From NCBI RefSeq assembly GCF_007827795.1, contig NZ_VITI01000012.1, positions 1 through 64,000 on the forward strand: DNA of 64,000 nt, in the 5' to 3' direction. The translations under genes were made by a program, and so were the position numbers. Positions 55,468 to 64,000 of this stretch are shown here, one piece after another; positions within the stretch are counted from its first letter, which is position 1; every line of letters begins with the position of its first letter. The stretch comes from Azospirillum brasilense (GTDB lineage Bacteria > Pseudomonadota > Alphaproteobacteria > Azospirillales > Azospirillaceae). A model generated the notes under the pieces. It did no database searches, was not told the origin of the DNA, and saw only the letters and a program-made list of their open reading frames with translations.

Positions 55468-57117
55468 ATGAGTCCGTTGAAACGTGCACGAATATTGAGG
55501 CGTGCCCAAACCCTGTGGGCGCGCGTTGGGCTTCGCGCACGCCTCGAAGCCTTCATCCTGCTCGCCCTTCTTCCGATGGTGGGTCTGGTCGTCGTGCTTT
55601 TGCTTCAAGAGCGCAGCCAGGACATCGAGCGGGCGCGGGAGGCCACCCGCCTGCTGGCCGACCGCGGGGCGCAGCAGCAGGCGCAGATCGTGCAGCAGGC
55701 CCGCAGCGTCCTCCAGCTTCTCACCCTCGTTCCCGACATCCGGGAGGCGAGCCCCAGACGTTGTGCGACCTTGTTGAAGCAGGCGACCGACCTCTATCCC
55801 TGGGCCTCCGGTTTCGGAGTGTTCAATCCCGACGGGAGGCTGCTGTGCAGCAGCAACGACAACCGGCCGGCAAATCTCGCCGAGCGTGACTATTTCCAGA
55901 AGGCTCTGGCGACGCGCGACTTCACGGTCAGCAACTTCCTGATCGGCCAGAACAGCAAACAGCCCCGCGTGGTCGCCGCCCTGCCGATTCTCGGCGATGA
56001 CGGGTCGGTCATCCGCGTGCTGGTGGGCGGGGTGGATCTGAGCTGGCTTGCGGAACTGTCCGCCGAGATTGCCCGCGAGTCCGGCGGGATCGTCTCGCTG
56101 TTCGATTCCCAGGGGACGACCCTCGCGCGCGTGCCGGACCCGCAGGGGATTGTCGGGCGATCAATGGCCGATCATCCGATGATCGGCAAGATCCTGCGGG
56201 AAGAGGCGGGAATCATCGAAGACGACGGGCTGGACGGCGTTCCCCGGATCAGCGGTTTCTCGACCCTGGAGGAAACCGGTGCCAAGATCGTCGTCGCCGT
56301 CGCACGCGACGACATCCTGGCCGCGGCCGACCGGAATTTGCTGCTGGGAACCGGCGTCATGACCGGTGTGGTGCTCCTCATCGTCGGAGGGGTCTGGGTG
56401 TTGATGGAGGTGATGGTCCTGCGCGGCTTGCGCGACCTCAAGGCGTCGGCGGCGTTCCTGTCATCGGACCTCTTCGATCCCCATGCCCCCTGCAGCCCGG
56501 CACCGGTCCACCCGTCCGAGTTCAGCCAGGTTGCCCAGGCGATGCGGACGATGGGGCGGACGCTGAGCGCGATCGCCTTCGAGGATCGCTTGACCGGCCT
56601 CGCCAACCGGCGCTTCTTCGAGGCGCATGTGGAGCGCCTCAACGAGCAGCCGGCGGAAGATCAGAACGCGATCGCCATCCTCTACATCGACCTCGACGGG
56701 TTCAAGCCGATCAACGACCAGCACGGCCACCATGCCGGCGACTTGGTGTTGAAGGAGATCGGCGCCCGGTTGGCGCGTTGCGTGCGTCAAGGGGATTTCG
56801 CCGCGCGCCTCGGCGGCGATGAATTCGCGGTGCTGCTCTCCCTGGCGGACGGCCATCAGGCGCAGTACGCCATGGACGTTGCCAGACGGATCATCAGCGG
56901 CCTCTCCGCCCCGATAACGGCCGACGGGCTCGATGTCCGGATCGGATGCAGCATCGGTGTCGCGCTCTGGCCAACGGATGCCGTGGACCTGTCCGTGGCG
57001 CTCCAACACGCCGACCGGGCACTGTACGCCGCCAAACGCGCCGGCCGTGCGCGCGTGGTGTCCTATTCGAATCTTCCCACTTCGGATCTTCCCACCGGCA
57101 ACGCCATGGCGACCTGA
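55468..57117 (+). CDS. Diguanylate cyclase with periplasmic sensor domain
   Basis: The 549-residue protein has an N-terminal TM helix (about 26-45), a periplasmic Cache-like sensor (about 50-285), a second TM (about 290-312), and a GGDEF domain at about 375-535. The active site is intact, GGDEFAVLL, and an inhibitory RxxD site (RQGD) lies five residues upstream, so product inhibition by c-di-GMP is expected. FEDRLTGLANRRFFEAHVERL begins the GGDEF domain. It would make c-di-GMP in response to an external signal and slow motility. It sits next to the flagellar operon; the gap before it is 116 bp. No clear Shine-Dalgarno. Confidence 0.92.
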   Translation: MSPLKRARILRRAQTLWARVGLRARLEAFILLALLPMVGLVVVLLLQERSQDIERAREATRLLADRGAQQQAQIVQQARSVLQLLTLVPDIREASPRRCATLLKQATDLYPWASGFGVFNPDGRLLCSSNDNRPANLAERDYFQKALATRDFTVSNFLIGQNSKQPRVVAALPILGDDGSVIRVLVGGVDLSWLAELSAEIARESGGIVSLFDSQGTTLARVPDPQGIVGRSMADHPMIGKILREEAGIIEDDGLDGVPRISGFSTLEETGAKIVVAVARDDILAAADRNLLLGTGVMTGVVLLIVGGVWVLMEVMVLRGLRDLKASAAFLSSDLFDPHAPCSPAPVHPSEFSQVAQAMRTMGRTLSAIAFEDRLTGLANRRFFEAHVERLNEQPAEDQNAIAILYIDLDGFKPINDQHGHHAGDLVLKEIGARLARCVRQGDFAARLGGDEFAVLLSLADGHQAQYAMDVARRIISGLSAPITADGLDVRIGCSIGVALWPTDAVDLSVALQHADRALYAAKRAGRARVVSYSNLPTSDLPTGNAMAT

Positions 57118-57144
57118 ACCGGCTGACGGAAGCAGGCCGGCCCG

Positions 57145-57582
57145 TCAGGATTCGACGCCGCTCTCCTCCTGCTGGCGGCGGCGGAAGCCGACCAGCGCGG
57201 TCTCGTCCAGCATGTTGGCCTCCTTGCGCTTCAGCTTCTCCTTCTCGCGCTTCAGCCGTTCCTCCTCGGCCAGTTCGTAGCGCTTCAACTCCTGGAAGGC
57301 TTCGGCCATCTCGTCGGTGGCGACGGCGATCTGTGCCTCCACCTGCCCCATGGACTGGGTCAGGCGCTTGCCGCGCTCCATCGCCGCCTGGATGTAGTTG
57401 CTGTATGTGAAGGCGTATTCGACGTTGCCGCGGGCGGTATCACGCTCCGCGGCGATCTCTTCCTTCAGCCGCTCGATCTCGGCCTGGAGTCGGTCGGCAA
57501 GGCTCTGGAGTTCCGCCAGCGCCCGGCGCTTCTCGTCGAGTTTCCATTTCTGGAGGCGGATGATGGTCTTCAGACTGCTCAT
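57145..57582 (-). CDS. fliJ: Flagellar protein FliJ
   Basis: The 145-residue protein begins [26 protein letters not shown], the typical FliJ start, and is nearly all coiled coil (about 8-125), with charged [13 protein letters not shown] near the end. It is an export chaperone that links the ATPase FliI to FlhA. The ATG at 57582 overlaps the fliI stop (ATGA), so the two are coupled. The usual size is about 140-150 residues. Confidence 0.9.
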   Translation of the reverse strand: MSSLKTIIRLQKWKLDEKRRALAELQSLADRLQAEIERLKEEIAAERDTARGNVEYAFTYSNYIQAAMERGKRLTQSMGQVEAQIAVATDEMAEAFQELKRYELAEEERLKREKEKLKRKEANMLDETALVGFRRRQQEESGVES

Positions 57583-58925
57583 TCTTGCGGCGGCCACTGT
57601 TCAATGCCGAAAATGGCGGCAAGCTGGGCATAGCTGTTGTCGAGGTCGGTCGCCTCGCGCTTGCCCTGCTTCAGGAAGGCCTCCAAGGCCGGCTGGAAAT
57701 GGATGGCCTCGTCCACCTGCGGGTCGGTGCCCTTGCGGTAGGCGCCAAGGCGGATCATCTCCGCCATGTTGTCGTACGACGACATCAGCCGCCGCGCGTG
57801 GTTCACCAGCTCATTCTCCATGGGGGAGTTGCAGCCGGGCATGGTGCGCGACACGCTGCGCAGGATGTTGATGGCCGGGTAGCGCCCGCGCTCTCCGATC
57901 TGGCGCTCCAGGACGATGTGGCCGTCCAGGATGCCGCGCACGGCATCGGCGATGGGTTCGTTGTGGTCGTCGCCCTCGACCAGCACGGTGAACAGGCCGG
58001 TGATGGAGCCCGACCCGCTCAGGCCCGGCCCGGCGCGCTCCAGCAGGCGCGGCAGCTCGGCGAAGACGGTCGGGGGATAGCCCTTGGTCGTCGGCGGCTC
58101 GCCGGCCGACAGGCCGATCTCGCGCTGGGCCATGGCGAAGCGGGTCACGCTGTCCATCATGCACAGCACGTTGCAGCCGGCGTCGCGGAAGGCCTCCGCC
58201 ACGGCCAGCGTCATGTAGGCGGCCTGGCGGCGCATCAGCGGCGCCTCGTCGGAGGTGGCGCAGACCACGACGCTGCGCGACAGCCCCTCCTCCCCCAGAT
58301 CCTCGGTGATGAATTCCTGAAGCTCGCGCCCGCGTTCGCCGATCAGCCCGATCACCGCGACCTCCGCGGCGGAGAAGCGCGCGAGCATCGACATCACCGA
58401 CGACTTTCCGACACCGGAGCCGGCGAAGATGCCCATGCGCTGGCCGCGGCAGCAGGTGAGGAAGGCGTTGATGGCGCGGATGCCCAGGTCCAGCTTCTCG
58501 CCCACGCGGGCGCGGGAATGGGCGGGCGGCGGGTTGTTGCGGATGGGAACGCCGTGGGTCCCCTTGGGCAGCGGTCCCTTGCCGTCCACCGGCTCGCCCA
58601 GCGCGTTGATGACGCGGCCGAGCCACGCCTCCGTCGGGAAGACCATGGGCTGGCTGTCCGACACCAGCGCGCGGCAGCCCAGCCCGACCCCGTCGATGGA
58701 GCCGAAGGGCATCAGCAGCGCGCGGCCCTGGCGGAAGCCCACCACCTCGCAGGGGACCTGCCGACCGTCGCGGGATTCAACGATGCAGCGGCCGCCCACC
58801 GACAACTCCTTCTCGATCCCCCCGACCTCGACCAGCAGGCCGAGCACGGCGGTGACCCGCCCGAACCGGCTGCAACCGGACACGGACTCGATTTCCTGAA
58901 GGATGCGGGCGACGTCGGCGGGCAC
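57579..58925 (-). CDS. fliI: Flagellum-specific ATP synthase FliI
   Basis: The 448-residue form starts at GTG 58925 ([14 protein letters not shown]), which gives the usual 24 residues before [15 protein letters not shown]; an in-frame TTG at 58982 would give 467. Neither has a clear ribosome site. Motifs are Walker [14 protein letters not shown] (about 168-180), [12 protein letters not shown], and Walker [35 protein letters not shown] is the type III ATPase signature. It powers or unfolds export substrates. It is divergent from ctrA across a 278-bp region. Confidence 0.93.
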   Translation of the reverse strand: MPADVARILQEIESVSGCSRFGRVTAVLGLLVEVGGIEKELSVGGRCIVESRDGRQVPCEVVGFRQGRALLMPFGSIDGVGLGCRALVSDSQPMVFPTEAWLGRVINALGEPVDGKGPLPKGTHGVPIRNNPPPAHSRARVGEKLDLGIRAINAFLTCCRGQRMGIFAGSGVGKSSVMSMLARFSAAEVAVIGLIGERGRELQEFITEDLGEEGLSRSVVVCATSDEAPLMRRQAAYMTLAVAEAFRDAGCNVLCMMDSVTRFAMAQREIGLSAGEPPTTKGYPPTVFAELPRLLERAGPGLSGSGSITGLFTVLVEGDDHNEPIADAVRGILDGHIVLERQIGERGRYPAINILRSVSRTMPGCNSPMENELVNHARRLMSSYDNMAEMIRLGAYRKGTDPQVDEAIHFQPALEAFLKQGKREATDLDNSYAQLAAIFGIEQWPPQE

Positions 58926-59040
58926 GGTCTTGCGGATCAGCGTACGGAAATGGGACGGGTGAGCCGGGCGCGGGCGGCGCAATTTGCGGTGGGCCGAAAG
59001 CTCGCCGCCATGCCGCCCGCGTCATGCTCGTCCAAAAACA

Positions 59041-59136
59041 TTAACGTTAAATGAAGTGCTATGCCTCTGGCGTTAAGCTGAATCGTCTGTTAACCTGTGT
59101 AAACAGACGAGCGGATCTGTTAAGGGAATTGGTTAA
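59041..59136. promoter_or_regulatory. TTAA-rich ctrA/fliI control region with GANTC site and inverted repeat
   Basis: Six TTAA half-sites (59041, 59047, 59073, 59090, 59120, 59133) occur within 96 bp of otherwise GC-rich DNA. GAATC (59080-59084) is a CcrM site. CGTCTGTT (59084-59091) and AACAGACG (59102-59109) form an inverted repeat spanning TTAACCTGTGTAAA. CtrA binds TTAA-N7-TTAA; here the spacings are 2, 9 and 13, so perfect boxes are not present but half-sites are dense. In Caulobacter the ctrA promoter is controlled by CtrA and GANTC methylation. Confidence 0.55.
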
Positions 59137-59202
59137 GGAACTGCGGGACAGCAACGCCGCTTCGGAAGCCAGAAACGCGCCATCAAACATCGGGATATCG
59201 CC

Positions 59203-59934
59203 ATGAGGGTTCTGCTGGTCGAAGACGACTCCTCCACGGCCAAAAGCATCGAACTGATGCTCCAGTCGGAAGGCTACATCGTCGACTCTACCGACCTCGG
59301 TGAGGATGGACTCGAAATCGGCAAGCTGTACGATTACGACATCATCATCCTCGACCTGATGCTGCCGGACATCGACGGCTACGAGGTGCTGCGCCGCCTG
59401 CGCGCCGCCCGTGTGACCACGCCGATCCTCATTCTTTCCGGCCTGTCGGAGCTTGACCATAAGATCAAGGGTCTGGGCTTCGGCGCCGACGACTACCTGA
59501 CCAAGCCCTTCGACAAGCGCGAGTTGATCGCCCGCATCCAGGCCATCGTCCGCCGCTCCAAGGGCCATTCCGACAGCATCATACGCACCGGCCGCCTGAC
59601 CGTGAACCTAGACACCCGCACGGTGGAGGTGGACAACCAGCCGCTTCACCTGACCGGCAAGGAATACGGCATCCTGGAGCTGCTGTCCCTGCGCAAGGGC
59701 ACCACCCTGACCAAGGAGATGTTCCTGAACCATCTCTACGGCGGAATGGACGAGCCGGAGCTGAAGATCATCGACGTCTTCGTCTGCAAGCTGCGCAAGA
59801 AGCTGGCCGCCGCCACCCAGGGCGACAACTATATCGAGACGGTGTGGGGCCGCGGCTACGTGCTGCGCGACCCGCACGAGGAAGCGTCCCCGCTCCCGCG
59901 CGTCCCGCACCAGCAGGCCCAGGCGGCCGGCTGA
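59203..59934 (+). CDS. ctrA: Cell-cycle response regulator CtrA
   Basis: The 243-residue OmpR-family protein begins [20 protein letters not shown]. The phosphorylation site is Asp51 ([16 protein letters not shown]), with acidic residues Glu7, Asp8 and Asp9 and the conserved Lys in [10 protein letters not shown]. The winged helix at about 130-230 has the CtrA-specific [52 protein letters not shown]. In Rhodospirillales CtrA controls motility and is not essential. It lies between the fliI gene and chemotaxis genes and may regulate both. About 20 C-terminal residues are variable. Confidence 0.96.
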   Translation: MRVLLVEDDSSTAKSIELMLQSEGYIVDSTDLGEDGLEIGKLYDYDIIILDLMLPDIDGYEVLRRLRAARVTTPILILSGLSELDHKIKGLGFGADDYLTKPFDKRELIARIQAIVRRSKGHSDSIIRTGRLTVNLDTRTVEVDNQPLHLTGKEYGILELLSLRKGTTLTKEMFLNHLYGGMDEPELKIIDVFVCKLRKKLAAATQGDNYIETVWGRGYVLRDPHEEASPLPRVPHQQAQAAG

Positions 59935-59967
59935 CCGCCGGCTGCCCAGAAAAGCCATTTTTCATAC

Positions 59968-60001
59968 CGGCAGGCGGCGGGCTCAGGCCCGCCGCCTGCC
60001 G
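59968..60001. terminator. Strong GC-rich hairpin between ctrA and the DUF1127 gene
   Basis: Perfect 15-bp arms (59968-59982 and 59987-60001) around TCAG separate convergent genes. No T-run follows on either strand, so it may be a rho-independent element of weak type or a transcript-end stabiliser. Confidence 0.5.
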
Positions 60002-60004
60002 CGG

Positions 60005-60229
60005 TCATTCCTGCCAGAACGCCTTGTCGGATTCGCGGCGGGCTTCGGTGCGGCTCAACCCGACATCGCGCAGCAGATGGTCGTCCAGCGCCGCCAGGGA
60101 GCGGCGCTGCCGGTGGCGCTCGATCATCCCCAGCATCTCCCCGAACGCCCGCGCCACGAACCGCCACGCGCCGCCGGGGGACGTCATGTCCCGGTCTGCG
60201 GAAACGACGCCCAGCGCTCTCCTGCCCAT
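60005..60229 (-). CDS. DUF1127 (YjiS-like) small protein
   Basis: The 74-residue protein ends in the DUF1127 motif: RHRQRRSLAALDDHLLRDVGLSRTEARRES. The start is ATG 60229 or, leaving 60 residues, ATG 60187. DUF1127 proteins are small, basic and widespread in alphaproteobacteria; some affect RNA turnover or phosphate and carbon metabolism. Function here unknown. It is convergent with ctrA. Confidence 0.82.
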   Translation of the reverse strand: MGRRALGVVSADRDMTSPGGAWRFVARAFGEMLGMIERHRQRRSLAALDDHLLRDVGLSRTEARRESDKAFWQE

Positions 60230-60363
60230 GATCCGACACTCCGCTTGATGAATTCCGTCCCCTAGAAATGCACCCGGAAGCGGCTTGTCCGCAAAGGATG
60301 CTTTCTCTAACCTGCATGAGAGAATTTCATGCGGCCGGGCAACAATCCGGCGGATGCGGACCC

Positions 60364-61272
60364 ATGCAGATCCCTCCCCTCAACGGCCTGCGCGCCTTCG
60401 AAGCGGCGGCGCGCCATCTCAGCTTCACCCGCGCGGCGGAGGAGCTGAACGTTACCCAGAGTGCGATCAGCCACCAGATCCGCACGCTGGAGGATCGGCT
60501 GGGCATCCGGCTGTTCCGCCGGCTGAATCAGGCGCTGGTTCTGACCGATGCCGGCCAGCTCCTGCTGCCCAGCGTGCGCGACGCCTTCGCACGGCTGGCC
60601 ACCGGTCTGGAGCGGGTGATGGAGCATGAGCGCTCCGGCGTGCTGACGATGAGCGTTTCGCCCTCCTTCGCCAGCCGCTGGCTGATGAGCCGCATCGGCC
60701 GCTTCCGCGCCCGCCACCCGGAAATCCATCTGCGGATCAGCGTCAGCCAGCACGAGATCGATTTCGAGCGCGAAGCCGACATCGACATCGGGCTTCGCCA
60801 TGGCCTCGGCCGGTGGGAGGGGTTGCGGGCCGACCGCTTCCTCGACGACGCGGTGTTCCCGGTGTGCAGCCCGGCCTTGCTGCAGGGACCGACGCCGCTG
60901 CGGCAACCCGCCGACCTGCGCCATCATGTTTTGGTCGAGGAAACCGGCCACAGCTATTGGGCGACGTGGCTGGCCATGGCCGGGTTGGGTGATCTGAAGC
61001 CAAGCTCCGAGATGGTCTTCGACGAGATCGGCATCGCCATCGAAGCCGCGGAAAATGGTCAGGGCATCGCCATGGCACGCGGCACCCTGGTGTTGGAGGA
61101 GTTGGCGAGTGGGCGGCTGACCCGGCTGTTCGACCTCGCCCTGCCGGGAGACTTCGGTTACTACCTCGTCTGCCCGGAGGTGACCGCCGACCGGCCCAAG
61201 ATCGCCGCTTTCCGCCGTTGGATCATGGAGGAAGGCGCCGCCGACCGCCTCACCATCACACCGCCGCCTTGA
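60364..61272 (+). CDS. LysR-family regulator (GcvA-like)
   Basis: The 302-residue protein starts at ATG 60364 (MQIPPLNGLRAFEAAARH), the common GcvA-group start. The winged helix is at about 5-65 (LSFTRAAEELNVTQSAISHQIRTLEDRLGIRLFRR). The effector-binding domain follows, with VLVEETGHSYWATWLAMAG and VFDEIGIAIEAAENGQGIAMARGTLV. It would control a nearby or distant metabolic gene; none is adjacent. Its last 17 bp overlap the end of cheR, on the opposite strand. Confidence 0.9.
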   Translation: MQIPPLNGLRAFEAAARHLSFTRAAEELNVTQSAISHQIRTLEDRLGIRLFRRLNQALVLTDAGQLLLPSVRDAFARLATGLERVMEHERSGVLTMSVSPSFASRWLMSRIGRFRARHPEIHLRISVSQHEIDFEREADIDIGLRHGLGRWEGLRADRFLDDAVFPVCSPALLQGPTPLRQPADLRHHVLVEETGHSYWATWLAMAGLGDLKPSSEMVFDEIGIAIEAAENGQGIAMARGTLVLEELASGRLTRLFDLALPGDFGYYLVCPEVTADRPKIAAFRRWIMEEGAADRLTITPPP

Positions 61273-62101
61273 GCCCGCTCGGCACCTGGAAACCGCCTAG
61301 GCTGTAGAGGCCGCGCTGGCCTTCCACCGGCTTGAAGCGGTCGGTGATGCCCAGCACGGTTTCCGCACCGCCCAGATAGAGCACGCCGTCCTGCGGCATC
61401 TGACGGGCGATCGCCTCCAGAACCTTGGTCTTGGTCGGCTGGTCGAAATAGATCAGCACGTTGCGGCAGAACACGATGTCGAACTGCCCCAGCCCCGACA
61501 GGTCGCCCAACAGGTTGAATTCGCGGAAGGAGGCCATCTGGCGAAGCTGCTGGCTGATCTGCCATTTGTCGCCCTGCTGTTTGAAATGCTTCACCAGCAT
61601 TTGAATCGGCAGGCCGCGCTGCACCTCGAACTGGGTGTAGATGCCCGACTTGGAGCGTTCCACCATCTCCGCGGAGATGTCGGTGCCGACGATCTCGATC
61701 CGCCAGCCGGCCAGCTTCGCCGAATCATCGTTCAGCAGCATGGCCAGCGAATAGGCCTCCTGCCCCGACGAGCAGGCCGCCGACCAGATGCGGATCGACC
61801 GCTTCGCCGACCGTGCCTCGAGCAGCCGCGGCAGGACGATCTGCTTGAACTGGTCGAAGGGCTTCTGGTCGCGGAAGAAGGACGACTCGTTGGTCGTCAT
61901 CGCCTCCGTGATGTCGCGCAGCAGGGCTTCGTCCTTGCGCGTCCGCACGGTGGAAGCCAGTTCCTCCAGCCCCTTCATGTTCCACTTGCGCGCCACCGGC
62001 ATCAGCCGGGATTCGAGCAGGTAGGCCTTGTCGCGGGTCAGGACCAGGCCGGAACGCTGCTTGAGCAGCGTGGAGAACATGTCGAAATCTTCGACTCTCA
62101 T
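61256..62101 (-). CDS. cheR: Chemotaxis protein methyltransferase CheR
   Basis: The 281-residue protein starts at ATG 62101 (MRVEDFDMFSTLLKQRSGLVLTRDK); the ATG overlaps the cheB stop. It has the CheR N-terminal domain (LLESRLMPVARKW), TTNESSFFRDQKPFDQF, the SAM-binding motif WSAACSSGQEAYSLAMLL, and FDIVFCRNVLIYF. It methylates glutamates of chemoreceptors using SAM. It is the last gene of the che operon and overlaps the convergent LysR gene. Confidence 0.96.
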   Translation of the reverse strand: MRVEDFDMFSTLLKQRSGLVLTRDKAYLLESRLMPVARKWNMKGLEELASTVRTRKDEALLRDITEAMTTNESSFFRDQKPFDQFKQIVLPRLLEARSAKRSIRIWSAACSSGQEAYSLAMLLNDDSAKLAGWRIEIVGTDISAEMVERSKSGIYTQFEVQRGLPIQMLVKHFKQQGDKWQISQQLRQMASFREFNLLGDLSGLGQFDIVFCRNVLIYFDQPTKTKVLEAIARQMPQDGVLYLGGAETVLGITDRFKPVEGQRGLYSLGGFQVPSGLKAAV

Positions 62102-63282
62102 GCTGCCCTCGATGCGAACTTGCGGATGTAGGGACCGATTTCCTTGAGCGGCAGCACCGCGGAACAGATGCCGGCCTGGGCGACGGCGCCCGGCATGCCC
62201 CACACGACGCTGGACGCCTCGTCCTGCGCGATCAGGGTGCCGCCGGCGTTCACCACCTCGGTGCAGCCCTTCAGCCCGTCCTGCCCCATGCCCGTCAGGA
62301 TGCAGGCGAGAACCTTGCGCCCACCGAAGGCGCGGAGGATCGTCCGCATCATCGGGTCAACCGCCGGACGGCAGAAATTCTCCGGCGGGTCCTTGGTCAG
62401 CGAAATCACGTTGGCGCCCGCGCGCTGGGTCACCAGCATGTGGAAGTCGCCCGGCGCGATGTAGCAGCGCCCCGACACGATCGGCTCGCCGTCCTTCGCC
62501 TCCTGGGCGTTCAACCCGCATTGGCGGGTGATGTGCTCGGCCAGGATGGTGGTGAAGGTCGCCGGCATGTGCTGGGTGATCAGGATCGGCTGCGTGACGC
62601 CGGCCTTCAGATGGGCCAGCACCTCGAACAGCGCCTGCGGGCCGCCGGTGGAACTGCCGATCGCGATCACGTCCGGCTTGACCTGCCCGGCGGAGCCGAC
62701 GGCGGGGGCCGGGCGCAGCGTGACGGGCGGCGTCTCGCGCTTGAGAAAGGCGGCGGGCATCGGGGTCAACGGGCGCAGCTCGCCGCGGGTGCGGGACCCG
62801 GCGCGCCGCGCGGCGGCGCCCAGCGCCTTGACCTTCGACACCAGCTCGCGCTTGAAGGCGTCCGCCCCGCCGATTTCGCGGGTGGAGGTCGGCTTGGGGA
62901 TGTAGTCGGCGGCCCCTGCGGACAGGCAGCGCATGGAGATATCGGCCCCGCGCAGCGTCAGCGTCGAGGCCATGATGATCTTCACCTGCGGCGCCACCGC
63001 CAACAGCTTCGGGATGGCGGTCAGCCCGTCCATCACCGGCATCTCGATGTCGAGGACGATGACGTCGAGCGAGTTGCGCTGCAGGGCGTTGACCGCCATC
63101 TGGCCGTCGCCGACCGACGCGACCACGCGGATTTCGGTATCGCCTTCCAGCGCGCGGGTCAGAAGGCCACGAATGACGGCGGAATCGTCGACCACCATCA
63201 CCCGGACGGGGTCGCCACCGGCCGCACCGGTCGGATGCCCCGCCGGTGCGGGGGGAGGAGGTCTGCCGAAACGATCGGACAT
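62098..63282 (-). CDS. cheB: Chemotaxis response regulator protein-glutamate methylesterase CheB
   Basis: The 394-residue protein starts MSDRFGRPPPPAPAG, a proline-rich lead of about 25 residues. A receiver follows (Asp32-Asp33 pair, phosphorylation site Asp78 in IVLDIEMPVMDG), then a linker and the methylesterase domain: AIGSSTGGPQALFEVL (catalytic Ser), ITQHMPATFT (His) and GMGQDG (Asp). It removes methyl groups from chemoreceptors and counteracts CheR. It is 54 bp after cheY and overlaps cheR. Confidence 0.96.
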   Translation of the reverse strand: MSDRFGRPPPPAPAGHPTGAAGGDPVRVMVVDDSAVIRGLLTRALEGDTEIRVVASVGDGQMAVNALQRNSLDVIVLDIEMPVMDGLTAIPKLLAVAPQVKIIMASTLTLRGADISMRCLSAGAADYIPKPTSTREIGGADAFKRELVSKVKALGAAARRAGSRTRGELRPLTPMPAAFLKRETPPVTLRPAPAVGSAGQVKPDVIAIGSSTGGPQALFEVLAHLKAGVTQPILITQHMPATFTTILAEHITRQCGLNAQEAKDGEPIVSGRCYIAPGDFHMLVTQRAGANVISLTKDPPENFCRPAVDPMMRTILRAFGGRKVLACILTGMGQDGLKGCTEVVNAGGTLIAQDEASSVVWGMPGAVAQAGICSAVLPLKEIGPYIRKFASRAA

Positions 63283-63336
63283 AACGCAATCAGCCTTTCA
63301 GGGTCGGAACGGTGCGCGGCGCGGTGGTCCCGCCGG

Positions 63337-63702
63337 TCACAGCAGCCCGACCTGCTGGAACTTGGTCTGGATGATGTCGCTGTCGAACGGCTTCATGATG
63401 TACTCGTTCGCCCCGGCGGACAGCGCCTCCTGGATGTGTGCGAGGTCGTTCTCCGTCGTGCAGAACACGACCTTGGGAAAATCCCCGCCGCTCATCTTGC
63501 GCAGACGGCGCAGAAACTCGATGCCGTTCATCACCGGCATGTTCCAGTCCAACAGGATGGCGTCCGGCATCTTATGCGCGCAGGCCTCCATGGCCTGTTT
63601 GCCGTCCTCCGCTTCGGTGCAGGCGAAGTGCAGCTCTTCCAGGATCTTCCGCGCGACCTTGCGGACCACGCGGCTGTCGTCGACGACCAGGCAAACTTTC
63701 AT
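63337..63702 (-). CDS. cheY: Chemotaxis response regulator CheY
   Basis: The 121-residue single-domain receiver has the acidic pair Asp8-Asp9 (VVDDSRVVRKVARKIL), phosphorylation site Asp52 (LLDWNMPVMNGIEFL), Thr in CTTEND and Lys in YIMKPFD. It binds the flagellar switch when phosphorylated by CheA. It is 48 bp after cheW. Confidence 0.95.
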   Translation of the reverse strand: MKVCLVVDDSRVVRKVARKILEELHFACTEAEDGKQAMEACAHKMPDAILLDWNMPVMNGIEFLRRLRKMSGGDFPKVVFCTTENDLAHIQEALSAGANEYIMKPFDSDIIQTKFQQVGLL

Positions 63703-63750
63703 GGTGAACGGGCCTCAGGCTTCGCTTTGCACACCGACCGGGGTTTCGCC

Positions 63751-64000
63751 TCAGGCCGCTTCCATCGTGGTGAAGTTCAGCAGACGCGGCACGTCCAGAA
63801 CCACCATGAGCTGACCGTTCAGGCGATAGATGCCCGTGGACACCTCGCGCCAGCGCGGGTCGAGGGTGGCCGGGTTGCGCTCGAAGTCATCATTGGAGAG
63901 GCTCAGCACCTCCCCCACCGAATCGACCATCAGGCTGTAGAGTTCGCCGCGCAGGTCCACCACGATGGACATGCCCGGCTTGTCCTTCGGGCGCGACGTC
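63751..64000 (-). CDS. cheW: Chemotaxis coupling protein CheW, partial at the window edge
   Basis: The frame is open to the edge; 82 complete codons plus the stop are visible. The visible part is the C-terminal half of a CheW domain: RPKDKPGMSIVVDLRGELYS, LMVDSVGEVLSLSNDDFERNP, WREVSTGIYRLNGQLMVVLDVPRLLNF. CheW links chemoreceptors to CheA. The ATG at 63972 is internal to the domain and is not the true start. Together with cheY, cheB and cheR the order matches the Azospirillum Che1-type operon; cheA is expected upstream, outside the window. Confidence 0.93.
   Translation of the reverse strand, partial: TSRPKDKPGMSIVVDLRGELYSLMVDSVGEVLSLSNDDFERNPATLDPRWREVSTGIYRLNGQLMVVLDVPRLLNFTTMEAA

Noticed and set aside
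59041..59136. Exact CtrA box TTAA-N7-TTAA
   Set aside because: Half-sites are abundant, but none of the pairs has the N7 spacing, so only half-sites were claimed.

Overview
The window is GC-rich DNA from an alphaproteobacterium, most likely Azospirillum or a close Rhodospirillales relative. This rests on four things: a ccrM-type adenine methyltransferase and ctrA together, an alphaproteobacterial fliF-fliH-fliN-motA-flbD-flhA-flhF-flhG flagellar block, a cheW-cheY-cheB-cheR order like the Azospirillum Che1 operon, and an uptake-hydrogenase maturation operon of the hup/hyp type. The genus is inferred from gene content, not from a marker gene. No rRNA, tRNA, CRISPR array, insertion sequence or prophage was recognised.

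Region 1 (0-8.7 kb) holds [NiFe]-hydrogenase accessory genes. A membrane protein hupE reads leftwards. Divergent from it is a tightly overlapping operon hupF-hupIJ-hupK-hypA-hypB-(lysE-type exporter)-hypF-hypC-hypE. A perfect TTGA-N6-TCAA (FNR/FixK type) site lies between them. The structural genes and hypD are not in the window. hypF carries an in-frame 25-bp-arm palindromic repeat.

Region 2 (8.9-27.1 kb) is a housekeeping stretch: an exopolysaccharide-type sugar transferase, a carboxy-terminal processing protease, a two-domain cold-shock protein, a YchJ/SEC-C protein, a double cyclic-nucleotide-binding protein coupled to rnhB, ccrM behind a cluster of four GANTC sites, folB, a DUF1194 protein with mutY, a DUF721 (DciA-like) gene, a DsbA-like thioredoxin, smc, a DAO-type flavoenzyme, a small lipoprotein, ompW, a CBS-pair protein and a LuxR-type response regulator.

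Region 3 (27.5-42.0 kb) has a leftward fatty/branched-chain acyl-CoA degradation operon (MerR regulator, thiolase, hydroxyacyl-CoA dehydrogenase/enoyl-CoA hydratase, acyl-CoA dehydrogenase), then a very large alpha-2-macroglobulin-like protein lacking the thioester motif, a Cache-type histidine kinase and a class I aminotransferase.

Region 4 (42.5-64 kb) is the motility region. An XRE regulator with its own inverted repeats precedes a sigma54-type promoter and the flagellar operon fliF to flhG. The operon continues into a proline-rich FliK-like protein, a small QueF-like protein without the catalytic cysteine, and a diguanylate cyclase. fliI-fliJ read leftwards from the same intergenic region that drives ctrA rightwards. 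Beyond a DUF1127 gene and a LysR regulator, a leftward chemotaxis operon (cheW, cheY, cheB, cheR) runs off the right edge. fliG, motB and cheA are not seen.
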